Shown here: positions 43,446 to 52,115 of the stretch, one piece after another
Position numbering within the stretch: the stretch's first letter is position 1
How the letters are laid out: the number at the start of each line of letters is the position of its first letter
Assembly: GCF_023276355.1 (NCBI RefSeq)
Contig: NZ_JALLPL010000001.1
Coordinates: 1,798,001-1,862,000 of the forward strand
Direction of reading: 5' to 3'
Length of the DNA: 64,000 nucleotides
DNA from: Haloplanus sp. XH21
GTDB taxonomy: Archaea > Halobacteriota > Halobacteria > Halobacteriales > Haloferacaceae
Position numbers and translations under genes: made by a program
Notes under the pieces: generated by a model
Databases searched by the model: none
Seen by the model: only the letters and a program-made list of their open reading frames with translations
Told to the model about the DNA's origin: nothing

Positions 43446-44534
43446 ATGGATCGGACGCGAGCGTGGCGGATTCTCGTACCGGGGAGCGTACGACGGCTCC
43501 CCCAGGATCTCCAACTAGTCGCTGGATACCTCGTCATCGCGACGGCCGTCGTCGCACTCCCAGTCGTCCGGACGACGCTGCTCCGCCCCGCACTCGCGTT
43601 ACCGCTCGTGTTGTTCGTGCCGGGATATCTGTTCGTCGCGGCCCTCTTTCCGGAGGTCGGAACGGCACCCGACGATACCGGCGACGACGCGGCAGAACGC
43701 GGGATCGACGGGATCGAACGCGTGGCGCTCGCCTTCGGGACGAGCATCGCCATCGTGCCGCTGCTCGGGTTGATACTCAATTTCACGCCCTTCGGCATCC
43801 GGCTGGGACCGGTCATGGCGGCGCTGCTCCTGTTCTGTCTGGTAGCGCTTGCGGTCGCCGCGCGGCGACGCCAGTCCGTGCCGGCCGCCCAGCGCTTCAC
43901 GGTCGACGTACGGGGAGCGATAGCGGCCGGTTGGACCGACCTGACGACCGCCGAGTCGCGCAGGGACGGCGCGCTCAACGTCCTGCTCGTCTGCAGCGTC
44001 CTGCTGGCGGCCGGGAGCGTCGGCTACGCGGTCGCCGTCCCGAAACAGGGGGAAGCGTTCAGCGAACTCTACCTGCTCACCGAGAGCGAGGGCGGCGAAC
44101 TCGTGGCCGACGACTACCCGACAGACCTCACGCGAGGCCAACCGGCGTCGCTGGTCGTCGGCATCGGTAACCACGAACACGAGGCGACGGAGTACACCGT
44201 CGTGGTAGCTCTTCAGCGGGCGCTCGTCGTGAACGAAACCGGCTCGAACGAGACGACGGTGCAGGTCCAGGAGCAACGGGAGCTCCGCCGGTTCGACGCC
44301 CGGGTGGCCGACAACGAGACCTGGCACCGGCAGCATACGATCGAACCGCCGATGACGGGCGAGCGGCTCCGCCTCGTCTATCTGCTCTACCGTGGTCCAC
44401 CGCCAGCGGCGCCGTCGACGGAGAACGCCTACCGCGAAGTGCATCTGTGGGTAAACGTCTCCAGTCCGGACGCCCAGCGACTCGGCCCGGTTCACGGTAC
44501 AGCGAGCGACACAGCAGTCTTCCACGGTCGATAA
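43446..44534 (+). CDS. DUF1616 membrane protein
   Basis: The 362-aa protein begins with several membrane spans containing the DUF1616 pattern: RPALALPLVLFVPGYLFVAALFP near residue 50, ERVALAFGTSIAIVPLLGL, and a conserved LNFTPFGIRLGPV. The second half is an exposed beta-rich domain (YTVVVALQRALV, RLVYLLYRGPP). DUF1616 proteins occur near glycosylation and S-layer genes in archaea; function unknown. ATG 43446 is chosen because the first span follows directly; a GTTTAACC element lies about 35 bases upstream. Confidence 0.85.
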   Translation: MDRTRAWRILVPGSVRRLPQDLQLVAGYLVIATAVVALPVVRTTLLRPALALPLVLFVPGYLFVAALFPEVGTAPDDTGDDAAERGIDGIERVALAFGTSIAIVPLLGLILNFTPFGIRLGPVMAALLLFCLVALAVAARRRQSVPAAQRFTVDVRGAIAAGWTDLTTAESRRDGALNVLLVCSVLLAAGSVGYAVAVPKQGEAFSELYLLTESEGGELVADDYPTDLTRGQPASLVVGIGNHEHEATEYTVVVALQRALVVNETGSNETTVQVQEQRELRRFDARVADNETWHRQHTIEPPMTGERLRLVYLLYRGPPPAAPSTENAYREVHLWVNVSSPDAQRLGPVHGTASDTAVFHGR

Positions 44535-44540
44535 CCCCAG

Positions 44541-45089
44541 ATGCTCCCGCTGGGTCACGCCGCCGTCGCGTATCTCTCGTATGTCAGCGTCGCCGCGGCG
44601 ACCAGACGACACCCGTCCCGGCTCTCCCTCGTCCCCCTGCTGGTCGCCAGTCAGCTACCGGACCTCGTCGATAAGCCGCTGGTGTTCCTCCGGGTACTCC
44701 CCAGCGGGCGGTCGCTCGGGCATTCGGTGTTCGTGCTGTGTCTGTGGCTGCTCCTGCTCGTACTGGTGCGACGGCGCGTCGCCACGGATCCCGCATCGAC
44801 ATCGTTCCTTCATCGGCTCGTCGCGTACAGTCCCGTCGCGTTCGCGGTCGGCTACGCGTCACACCTGCTCGCCGACTCTTACGTCGCGCTTCTCGACGGT
44901 CGCTGGCACGCCGCGTCGTACTTGCTGTACCCGCTGCTTCCGGCGCCGGTGTATCCGGCGGACGACATCTCGCCGCTAGTGCGATTGGCGCGGATCTATG
45001 CGACCCCCTGGCACCACGACCAGTTCTGGCTGGTCGTACTCGCGGGCGGAACGGTCGCGCTCCACTGGCTGTGGCTGTATCGTGAGTGA
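44541..45089 (+). CDS. YdjM-like membrane-bound metal-dependent hydrolase
   Basis: The 182-aa membrane protein shows the YdjM/DUF457 family pattern: LPLGHAAVAYL at the N-terminus, LLVASQLPDLVDKPL near residue 37, GRSLGHSVFV near residue 55, and YASHLLADS near residue 110. The conserved His and Asp residues resemble a metal-dependent hydrolase site within the membrane. It follows the DUF1616 gene by 6 bases and is probably cotranscribed. The substrate is unknown. Confidence 0.8.
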   Translation: MLPLGHAAVAYLSYVSVAAATRRHPSRLSLVPLLVASQLPDLVDKPLVFLRVLPSGRSLGHSVFVLCLWLLLLVLVRRRVATDPASTSFLHRLVAYSPVAFAVGYASHLLADSYVALLDGRWHAASYLLYPLLPAPVYPADDISPLVRLARIYATPWHHDQFWLVVLAGGTVALHWLWLYRE

Positions 45090-45104
45090 TCGACGGCCCG
45101 GAGC

Positions 45105-46109
45105 CTACTCGTTGACGAGCAGCAGTTTCCCGACGAAGTCGCCGCGCTCGGCGTGCCGGTGGGCGTCCGCCACCTCGTCGAACGCGTACCGTGCGTCGAT
45201 ACGCGGGACGATCACGCCCTTGTCGACGAGCGTCGCGATCGTCTCAAGTTCCGCGCCGATCCGTTCCTGGCCGGCACCGGCCAGCACCGGGTGAATGACG
45301 AGGACGACGCCGAGTTCTAACGAGGCAGCGTGCATCGGTGCGAGGTCCACGTCCCCGGCGTCGCTCGACTCGGTCGTGACGACTGCACCGTAGGGCCGGA
45401 CCGCCTCGAACGACGTGTTGAGGTGGTCGTCGCCGATGGGGTCGAAGACGACATCGAAGCCGTGCCCGTCCGTGTGGTCGGCGACGTACGATTCGACAGC
45501 GGTCTGCGTGTAGTCGACCGTGTGATCGGCGCCGAGGTCCGCGGCGAGCGCACGCTTTGCCTCGCTCGAACCAGTCGCCGTTACGGTCGCCCCGAACCAG
45601 TCGGCCAGTTGGACGCCGATATGGCCGACGCCGCCCGTGGCGCCGTAGACCAGCACGTCGTCGCCGATGTCGACGGTGGTCTTGTCGGCGAGCATCTCCC
45701 ACGCGGTCAGCGCGACGACGGGGAGCGCGGCGCTCTCCTCGAGCGAAAGCGAGTCGGGGGCGTGAGCGAACGTGCCCGCGTGGCCGACGACGTAGTCCGC
45801 GAGCGACCCCTGTCGGCCCACGCCGCCGGGCATTCCGTACACCTCGTCGCCCGCCTCGAACGCCTCGACATCCTCGCCGGTCGCGTCGACGACGCCGGCG
45901 ACATCGCAGTGGAGCGTCGCCGGGAAATCGGGCGCGAAGTCGGGGATGTGCCCCTGGCGAACTTTGTAATCGACCGGGTTGACGCTGGAGGCAACGACCT
46001 CGACCCGAATTTCGTTCGGGGCGGGATCGGGGACCGCCGTCGTGGTCCGCTCGAACACGTCCGGACCGCCAAATTCCTCGATCGTGTAGGCATCCATCTC
46101 GGAAGGCAT
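45105..46109 (-). CDS. Zinc-independent MDR oxidoreductase (quinone reductase type)
   Basis: The 334-aa enzyme is a medium-chain dehydrogenase/reductase: an N-terminal GroES-like domain with SVNPVDYKVRQGHIP near residue 43, then the nucleotide-binding motif VYGATGGVGHIGVQLADWFGA near residue 155 and a closing YAFDEVADAHRHAERGDFVG. The usual catalytic zinc cysteine/histidine set is absent, which points to NADPH:quinone oxidoreductase or enoyl-reductase members. An internal Met at position 5 (46097) is another possible start. Its neighbours give no pathway clue. Confidence 0.88.
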   Translation of the reverse strand: MPSEMDAYTIEEFGGPDVFERTTTAVPDPAPNEIRVEVVASSVNPVDYKVRQGHIPDFAPDFPATLHCDVAGVVDATGEDVEAFEAGDEVYGMPGGVGRQGSLADYVVGHAGTFAHAPDSLSLEESAALPVVALTAWEMLADKTTVDIGDDVLVYGATGGVGHIGVQLADWFGATVTATGSSEAKRALAADLGADHTVDYTQTAVESYVADHTDGHGFDVVFDPIGDDHLNTSFEAVRPYGAVVTTESSDAGDVDLAPMHAASLELGVVLVIHPVLAGAGQERIGAELETIATLVDKGVIVPRIDARYAFDEVADAHRHAERGDFVGKLLLVNE

Positions 46110-46221
46110 CTCGGATCGGAGTTGGGGACTCGGACGGATGTACTCGGTGTTTCCGGGTCATGTCCATCACGCTGTCTCGGCACGTCTGGGTGTGAGAATG
46201 GTCCGCTCCGACGAGAAGGAT

Positions 46222-47361
46222 TCACCACGAGCCGTCGATAGCGCACCGGTAGGCGTCTTCGGCCTGGTCGGCGACGGCGTCCCAGTCGTATCTCTCGGCG
46301 CGCTCACAGGGGCTTTCAACGGGTCGCGCACCGTCGAGAACGCGTTCGAGCGCGTCGCCGAGACGGTCCGCGGTAGGGGTGACCAGAAAGCCGGCGTCGC
46401 CGATGACCTCGTTCGCGGCGGAGTCGGGATGGGAGGCCGCGATGACGGTACAGTCGGCGGCCATGGCCTCCGCGAACGTGAGGCCGAATCCCTCGCGTGT
46501 CGATGGCGAGACGAAAACATCGGTCGCGCGCATATGCCCGAGGACGGCCTCGTAGTCGTCGAGAAATCCCAGGAAGTCGACGCGGTCGGCGTGGGTCAGG
46601 GCGTCGCGCTGGATTTCGAGGCGGGCTTTCTCCGGGCCGTCGCCGATGATGCCGAGAGTGGCATCGTGGTCCGTGGCGACCGCGTCGAAGGCCTCCAGCA
46701 GGAGGTCGACGTTCTTGTGTTCGACGAGTCGGCCGGCGAACAGGACATCGTACCCCCGTTCAGGACGCGGGGCGGTCCGGATCTGCTCGGTGTCGATCCC
46801 GTTCGGGACGATTTCGATATCGGCGCGGTCGGGACCGATAGTTGCGAGGCGGTCGGCGGTGACACCGGAGATGGCGATGGGATGCTGGGGCGTGCGGGCG
46901 GTGAGTCGTTCGGTGCATTTGCCGAAGGGAGCGAGCGCACCGAGATACTCCCCCCAGTAGTCGCCCCAGACCTCGTGCCAGGTGGTGACCAACGGAGTGT
47001 CGGTACGGTGGCTGGCGAGTTTCGCAGCGAAGACCGGAAAGTACGGGAAGACGCTGGCGACGACGACATCGTGGTCGTCGCGCCGGAGATATCGACGGAG
47101 CGTCGGCAGCGCGCGAACCGCGAAATCGAGCGCCTCCGTGATGGACCGACGCTCTCCAGCGTAGAGTTCCGTCTCGGGGGCGACCGCTCGGAGCGTCATC
47201 CCCTCGTGACGCATCTCTTTCGGGCCGTCCCAGAAATGGCGTCCGTAGACCGTAACGTCGTGGCCGTCGGCCGCGAGACGACGACCGATCTCGTGGATGC
47301 GCTTCTCGGCACCGCCGGTGACGAACGGATAGACGACGTTGCTCACGAACGCGACCCGCAT
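46222..47361 (-). CDS. Glycosyltransferase family 4 protein
   Basis: From the ATG at 47361 the product is 379 aa and begins MRVAFVSNVVYPFVTGGAE, the standard N-terminal Rossmann motif of GT4 enzymes with the glycine-rich GGAEKRIHEIG. The C-terminal half has LFAGRLVEHKNVDLLLEAF and the donor-site signature STREGFGLTFAEAMA. GT4 enzymes transfer sugars from nucleotide donors, here perhaps to glycolipid or surface-protein glycans. The frame is open much further upstream but has no coherent protein there. The gene stands alone between the oxidoreductase and a gene-poor stretch. Confidence 0.9.
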   Translation of the reverse strand: MRVAFVSNVVYPFVTGGAEKRIHEIGRRLAADGHDVTVYGRHFWDGPKEMRHEGMTLRAVAPETELYAGERRSITEALDFAVRALPTLRRYLRRDDHDVVVASVFPYFPVFAAKLASHRTDTPLVTTWHEVWGDYWGEYLGALAPFGKCTERLTARTPQHPIAISGVTADRLATIGPDRADIEIVPNGIDTEQIRTAPRPERGYDVLFAGRLVEHKNVDLLLEAFDAVATDHDATLGIIGDGPEKARLEIQRDALTHADRVDFLGFLDDYEAVLGHMRATDVFVSPSTREGFGLTFAEAMAADCTVIAASHPDSAANEVIGDAGFLVTPTADRLGDALERVLDGARPVESPCERAERYDWDAVADQAEDAYRCAIDGSW

Positions 47362-48063
47362 CACTGTAGCCGAGACGTGGCCCCGCCAATACGGTTTCGG
47401 TGGCGCGAGGGGGTGAGTGATGCGAGTCCGTCGGCTTCGATGCCTGATCGGAGCGGCGGCCGTCCTCACGGGCTGTTGCGGCCGCCCCCCGGAACCGTCC
47501 CGAACATCTCGACGCGGAGACAACGGTCGAGCGCGATGGGGATCCACGCCTCCTTGGCGGTATCCACCCAGCGACCACCGGCCCGACTGGTTCCGGTTCC
47601 GTCTGTGGCCACCCGCGTCGTATGACGGCCGGATCAACCATCGCGTGCGCGTCGAACCACCCGGTCAGTGGGAGGGTTTACCCCCGACGAGACGATATTC
47701 GAGGATCCGTCCGCCGGACTACGGTCGAACTCCGAAACATCGCCACCCAGGGCCCGATCATCGTTCCCGTCGTGTTCGCTGCCGGGGTAGACTCACTCCC
47801 TGACCGCCTGCACTGTTCGTTTACGATCCAGGCCTCCCGTTCCGGGACCCTCGGCCGCACCGTTCGCGTCGCGGTGCAAGACTCGCTTCCGCTCACAGAG
47901 GGGTAGATATCGACGCCATCAGTGAACCACGCCCTCACTGAACGTCGGTGGCTTCTCAACACAAAAACGACACTATCGCTCGGACGTCGCTATCTGACAC
48001 TCTGTTATAAGTTATTGAACGCTTTCGAAAAACTTCATAGTATTACAGTGCTGAGCGAGCGTG
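47362..48063. other. Gene-poor region with decayed sequence
   Basis: No well-supported gene is seen in these 700 bases. A plus-strand frame from 47417 starts like a lipoprotein (CLIGAAAVLTGC) but loses any coherent character after 30 residues. At about 47924-47955 there is an imperfect inverted repeat between GAACCACG and CGGTGGCTTC that looks like a degenerate IS200/IS605-type end. The last 100 bases are AT-rich (TTATAAGTTATTG at about 48005-48017) and probably hold the promoter of the small zinc-ribbon gene. Confidence 0.45.
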
Positions 48064-48195
48064 ATGCCGGATGTCGTGTGTCAATCGTGTGGAAATCGGC
48101 AAACGATCCCGATATTCGAGATCGAGCCCGAATGTGAGCACTGTGGTGGGACCGAGTTCTCCCCTGCGGACACCTCCGAATTCGACGAGGAGTGA
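48064..48195 (+). CDS. 43-aa zinc-ribbon protein
   Basis: The short frame encodes a protein with two CxxC pairs, VCQSCGN and ECEHCGG, separated by 15 residues, as in the one-domain CPxCG zinc-ribbon proteins of haloarchaea. The tail is acidic (TSEFDEE). The AT-rich region with TTATAAGTTATT lies about 50 bases upstream, so a short leader is possible. The function is unknown; some small haloarchaeal zinc fingers of this size affect growth or stress responses. No operon partner is seen, and a 150-base gap follows. Confidence 0.6.
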   Translation: MPDVVCQSCGNRQTIPIFEIEPECEHCGGTEFSPADTSEFDEE

Positions 48196-48346
48196 ATCTC
48201 CGTGACTGGAAAATTGGGATAGGGTTGCGAACGCCCGGGCGTCAGTGACAGGCACCGAGCGCGGTGCGCCCGCACGAACGCTCGGAATACGTGTTACGCG
48301 CAGAACATTTCGAGGCGTTTAACCGCGCAGTTCTCGAAACCGGGGC

Positions 48347-48733
48347 ATGACCCCAGTTGGGACCGTCTGGGACGAACTCTTCGGACAGGTCGGAGACCCC
48401 CTCCGGGCAGTGACGCAGTTTCGGAACGCTAAGTTCGAAACGCGGATGCGCGACGACGTCCGCGCGCAGTACACGCGGGCAGAGGATCGGACGCTCGTCG
48501 ACCGGATCATCATCGACCGACTCCTCTCGAAACCGCTCGAAGAGGAGTTCAAATGCGGGGCGCTCACCGGCTCGGTTCACATTTTCGAGGACGCCCAAGT
48601 GCTGGTGCAAGCCCATCCGAAACGGCCGAAGACGGGGTATCTGGTCTCGATCGATCGGACCGAAAACGTGCGACTGGGCGATCTGGAGTGCTGTTTCGAG
48701 TATCTGCGGACCGAAGCGTTCGGGGGCGAGTAG
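48347..48733 (+). CDS. Haloarchaeal conserved protein of unknown function
   Basis: The 128-aa soluble protein has an alpha/beta pattern: a helix with LVDRIIIDRLLSKPLEEEF, strands SVHIFEDAQVLVQAHP and YLVSIDR, and a C-terminal helix ending CCFEYL. The arrangement resembles small haloarchaeal families annotated DUF7522, which I cannot confirm. No catalytic motif is present. The gene has its own promoter region with a TTTAACCG-type AT-rich stretch (about 48317-48324) and a leaderless-type spacing to the ATG. Confidence 0.62.
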   Translation: MTPVGTVWDELFGQVGDPLRAVTQFRNAKFETRMRDDVRAQYTRAEDRTLVDRIIIDRLLSKPLEEEFKCGALTGSVHIFEDAQVLVQAHPKRPKTGYLVSIDRTENVRLGDLECCFEYLRTEAFGGE

Positions 48734-49048
48734 CGGGGTGGGGGTTGCTGGGTTCTCACTGTTGTGACAGGAGTGAGCACTGTCGATACGGTGAGCGAGG
48801 TCCCCTCGGGATGTGACGACGGCGAAATTCCGGCGGAGACGATCAACGAAACCGAAACCGCGGTTGCCCGACTCATCGGTGTGAGCATATCGTGAGTAGA
48901 ACGGGATTGTGGCAGCTGAATTTCTCGTCGGTCACACCAGCTCTTCAATCGTATCGAGGACCGGCGGGTGTGGTAGTAACTCGGTTCTGTCGAAGGCCTC
49001 AGTAGGTGATTGAGCCACTCATCGCTCAGTATAGGGGAACTATCGACC

Positions 49049-49160
49049 GCGAGCGAACGGAGTGAGCGAGCGGGCCAAGGAGGCCCCGAAGGGGCCGACG
49101 CAGGCTTTTGATCGAGCTTTTGCCAGCGAGGAGCCGAAGGCTCCGAGCGCAGCAAAAGGT
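49049..49160. repeat. Haloarchaeal REP-like element with nested hairpins
   Basis: The element starts with GAGCGAACGGAGTGAGCGAG, a tract common between haloarchaeal genes, followed by a perfect hairpin GGCCCC-GAA-GGGGCC (49082-49096) and a second perfect hairpin GGAGCC-GAA-GGCTCC (49130-49144). The second is nested in a longer imperfect stem from CTTTTGC (about 49116) to GCAAAAG (about 49158). Both loops are GAA. It may act as a terminator or be a small mobile repeat. Confidence 0.55.
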
Positions 49161-49538
49161 CGGTGGGGCACTCCTACTGAGCGGGTGTTTCAATCCGAAT
49201 CGTGTCTGAAAAAGAGAACTTCAACAGAGACAGATACAGTGGGTTCCGAACAATGACGAACCGCCCCCATAGGGGATTTTCTGAGGTAATAACACGGGAA
49301 GAGTAACGGCAACTGGATGGGTTCGAGTTGCCCGACGCCATCCCCGATTTCCGGTTCCTTTTCTGAAACCGCACGACTGCGGAGCACCGTGTCCGCCACG
49401 GAATCAAATGTTCCCGGCAAAGCAGGGTGGTGAGACCTACTCAAATGTCTCCAGCAGAGGCTACCTTGAGAGAAATATTCGAGTCAGAGCACCGCTAACG
49501 AGCGTTTACGGTCATTAACGAGGCGAAGCCGAAGTTAA

Positions 49539-49562
49539 GCCGGTGGAGGGGATTGTGAACCA
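49539..49562 (-). repeat. Partial duplicate of tRNA-Thr 3' end (possible att remnant)
   Basis: The plus-strand text AGCCGGTGGAGGGG-ATT-GTGAACC nearly repeats the tRNA-Thr 3' end about 100 bases away (AGCCGGTGGAGGG-ATTT-GAACC). Duplicated tRNA 3' ends on the downstream side of a tRNA gene are the usual trace of integrase-mediated insertion. No integrase gene is nearby, so this would be a relic. Confidence 0.45.
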
Positions 49563-49638
49563 CGGTCGTTCCGCTTCGCTTCACTCCCTGGCTCAAATCC
49601 CCCCGTGGCCTTCGCTGCTCACGTCGTTCGAGCAGAAG

Positions 49639-49711
49639 AGCCGGTGGAGGGATTTGAACCCTCGGCCTATTCCTTACGAAGGAATCGCTCTGCCAGCTGA
49701 GCTACACCGGC
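49639..49711 (-). tRNA. tRNA-Thr (anticodon CGU)
   Basis: The 73-base minus-strand sequence folds as a tRNA: acceptor GCCGGTG pairs with CACCGGC, the D-arm contains AGCTCAGCTGGCAGAGC, the anticodon arm ATTCC-TTCGTAA-GGAAT shows anticodon CGT, and the T-arm GAGGGTTCAAATCCCTC is canonical. The discriminator base is T (U), which agrees with archaeal threonine tRNAs. CCA is not encoded, and no intron is present. A poly-T-poor downstream side holds the duplicate of its 3' end. Confidence 0.96.
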
Positions 49712-49765
49712 GCGCACTCATCCGTACTGCAATGATTCAAATAAGGGTTCCGAAACGCCCCGCCG

Positions 49766-50764
49766 TCACCGGGACAGACGCACGTCCAGACAGACGTTGA
49801 GTTCGTGGGGCGCATAGGATCGAACGACGTGTCGCGCCTCGATTTCGACATCGTAGTCGGTCGCCGCCGCCCGAATCGCCTGCTCGCCGGGGCCGAAGGG
49901 GTCGTCCTCGTGCTGGATGTCGTAGTAGTGGAGCACGCAGTCGTCGCCGGCGAGGGTGACGGCGCTGTCGAGGAACGCGTCGGCGCTGTGGGGGAGGTTC
50001 ATCACGATCCGATCGGCCGAATCGGCGTAGTCGGCTGCGACCTCGCGCACGTCGCCCTGGATCGCCGTCACGCGGTCGGCGACGCCGTTGCGGCGGGCGT
50101 TGGCGCGGAGGTAGTCGATGGCGGCGGGGTTGAGGTCGACACCGACGACGGTCGCCTCGCGGTCGGCCATCGGAATGACGAAGGGGCCGACGCCGGCGAA
50201 CATATCGACCGCGTGCTCGCCCGCCGCGACCTGTTCGGTGACGCGGTGGCGTTCGGTTGCGAGTCGGGGTGAGAAGTACACCCGCGAGAGGTCGAGCAGA
50301 TACTCGTAGCCGTACTCGCGGTGGACGGTTTCGGTGATGGGGCGGTCCCGGTCGTCACCGGTCGTCGCGAGGACGGTCCAGTCGCGGATCCGGAGCTCGC
50401 CTTTCACCTTCGAGGCGCGGTTGAGCACCGCGCGCACGGGCAGGTCGGAGTCGATGATGGCGTCGGCGATGGTGGCCGCGCGGTCGGGGTCGTCCTCGTC
50501 GACGATGGCCACGTCACCGAGGCGTTCGTAGGAGGGATCGAAGCCGAGGATGTCGGCGGGCGTGCGCTGGCCGTCGTGAGCCGGAACGTCGCGATAGACG
50601 ACCTCGTACTCGGCGGCGACCGCGTCGGGATCGGTCACGGGGAGATAGAGCGTGCCCTCGTCGACGACGATTTCGTGCTCCTCGTCGATGAGGGCGGCGG
50701 CGGCGAGAGCCTGGCGGGTCTCCTCGCCGGCCTCCCGCGGGACGCGAACGCACGGCCGTTCCAT
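49766..50764 (-). CDS. trm5: tRNA (guanine-37-N1)-methyltransferase Trm5
   Basis: The 332-aa protein has the Trm5 layout: an N-terminal domain (CVRVPREAGEETRQAL to SYERLGDVAIV), then a Rossmann methyltransferase with the SAM-binding VDMFAGVGPFVIPMA near residue 195 and the catalytic-loop RIVMNLPHSA near residue 262. The enzyme makes m1G37 in tRNAs to keep the reading frame. ATG 50764 (MERPCVRV) is chosen because the longer frame to 51148 overlaps the convergent or adjacent coding sequence without family residues. Confidence 0.9.
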   Translation of the reverse strand: MERPCVRVPREAGEETRQALAAAALIDEEHEIVVDEGTLYLPVTDPDAVAAEYEVVYRDVPAHDGQRTPADILGFDPSYERLGDVAIVDEDDPDRAATIADAIIDSDLPVRAVLNRASKVKGELRIRDWTVLATTGDDRDRPITETVHREYGYEYLLDLSRVYFSPRLATERHRVTEQVAAGEHAVDMFAGVGPFVIPMADREATVVGVDLNPAAIDYLRANARRNGVADRVTAIQGDVREVAADYADSADRIVMNLPHSADAFLDSAVTLAGDDCVLHYYDIQHEDDPFGPGEQAIRAAATDYDVEIEARHVVRSYAPHELNVCLDVRLSR

Positions 50765-50816
50765 ACGGACGCGACGCCACCCGCGGGAGTAAGCGTGACG
50801 CTTCGACGCCGGGCGA

Positions 50817-52115
50817 CTACGGCCGAGGGTCGTCGACCGTCGGGGGTCGTGGGTCGGCATCGTCGGGAGCGTCCTCCGCCCGGGCCACGGCGCGGCGGAC
50901 CGCGTCGACGACATCGGCGGAACCGACGACCGTCCCGCGCGTCCGGAGGGCGGCGTGGACGCGCTCGCCAGCCGCACCGGCCGTGTTTCGCTCCGCGAGC
51001 GGACGGCCGTCGACGACGACGGTCGGCGTCGCCGCGTCGGCGACGGCGGTGAGAGTCGGGAGGTTCCCGGTCGCCAGCGGCACGTCAGCGACGACGACGG
51101 CGTCGGCGCGGCGGATCCGCTCGGCGACGGCGTCTGCTGTCTCGGCATCGACCGGCGCGTAGGGCGGGACGGTCACCAGGTCACCGTCGAGCGCGCGGGC
51201 CGTCTCGGCGTCGGGATCAGCAGTGCCGACGGCGCCGACCGAGAGGTCGAACCCGGCGGCGGCGAGGCGGTGGAGCAGGGGCGTGGCGCTGCCGCCGCCA
51301 CCGACGACGTGGACGCGCCCCGAGGCGTCGCCATCGCCGGTGAACGCGGTCACGGACGCCGATCCGGTGACGGGGTGGCGAGCGACCGTCGCGTTCGTAT
51401 CGAAGGCCGCTTCGACCGCCGTGTCGGTGAGGACCGCGTCGGGTGCCCCGGCCGCTTGCACGCGCCCGTCGTAGAGGAGGCGGAGTTCGTCGCAGTAGCG
51501 CGCCGCGAGATCTAGGTCGTGGATGGCGGCGACGACGGTGCGACCCTCGTCGACTAGCTCCCGCACGAGTTCGAGCGTTCGCACCTGGTGGTTCACGTCG
51601 AGATCCGACGTCGGTTCGTCGAGCAGGAGGACGGGCGTGTCCTGGGCGAGGGCGCGAGCGAGGAACACGCGCTGGCGCTCGCCGCCGCTCACCTCGGTCA
51701 CGGGGCGGTCGGCGAGGTGGGCGACCGACGCTCGCTCCATCGCGTCGTCGACGGCGCGGCGGTCGGCCGCCGTTCGACCCTCGAACCGGTCGACGTGTGG
51801 GGTTCGGCCCATTGCGACGATCCGCCGAACGTCGAACGCGAACGTCGACGCGGTCGACTGGGGGACGGTCGCCACGAGCCGACTCGTCGCCCGCGAATCG
51901 AGACGGTCGAGTCGCCGCCCGGACACCTGAACGGTTCCCGAATCGGGGGTGAGCACGCCGTTGACGACGCGGAGCAGCGTCGTCTTGCCCGCGCCGTTGG
52001 GCCCGACGAGGCCGACGAGTCGCCCCTCGTCGACGGTCGTCGACACGGATTCGAGGACATCGACGCCGCCGAACGCTACGGAGACAGCATCGATGTCGAT
52101 CGCGGGATCAGTCAC
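50817..52115 (-). CDS. btuD: BtuD-type cobalamin ABC ATPase with C-terminal extension
   Basis: From GTG 52115 the product is 432 aa. The first 250 residues are an ABC ATPase: Walker [12 protein letters not shown] near residue 39, signature [15 protein letters not shown], Walker [14 protein letters not shown] and H-loop AIHD. The remaining 180 residues form a second, Rossmann-like domain with [21 protein letters not shown] and [14 protein letters not shown], not part of usual BtuD. This extension is found in other haloarchaeal BtuD proteins, as I recall, and its role is unclear. The GTG overlaps the btuC stop (GTGA), so it is cotranscribed after btuC. Confidence 0.85.
   Translation of the reverse strand: MTDPAIDIDAVSVAFGGVDVLESVSTTVDEGRLVGLVGPNGAGKTTLLRVVNGVLTPDSGTVQVSGRRLDRLDSRATSRLVATVPQSTASTFAFDVRRIVAMGRTPHVDRFEGRTAADRRAVDDAMERASVAHLADRPVTEVSGGERQRVFLARALAQDTPVLLLDEPTSDLDVNHQVRTLELVRELVDEGRTVVAAIHDLDLAARYCDELRLLYDGRVQAAGAPDAVLTDTAVEAAFDTNATVARHPVTGSASVTAFTGDGDASGRVHVVGGGGSATPLLHRLAAAGFDLSVGAVGTADPDAETARALDGDLVTVPPYAPVDAETADAVAERIRRADAVVVADVPLATGNLPTLTAVADAATPTVVVDGRPLAERNTAGAAGERVHAALRTRGTVVGSADVVDAVRRAVARAEDAPDDADPRPPTVDDPRP

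Larger units (their letters stand above)
48734..49638. other. Gene-poor region with structured repeats
   Basis: No gene is supported in about 900 bases. The region contains the repeat-like stretch at 49049-49160, several short stop-rich frames, and, near its right end, a partial copy of the tRNA-Thr 3' end (about 49539-49562). The makeup suits a decayed integration site or an intergenic repeat island. Confidence 0.5.

Noticed and set aside
47417-47803. Possible small lipoprotein gene
   Set aside because: Only the first 25 residues look like a signal and lipobox; the remainder is Arg/Pro-rich shadow-like sequence without a family.
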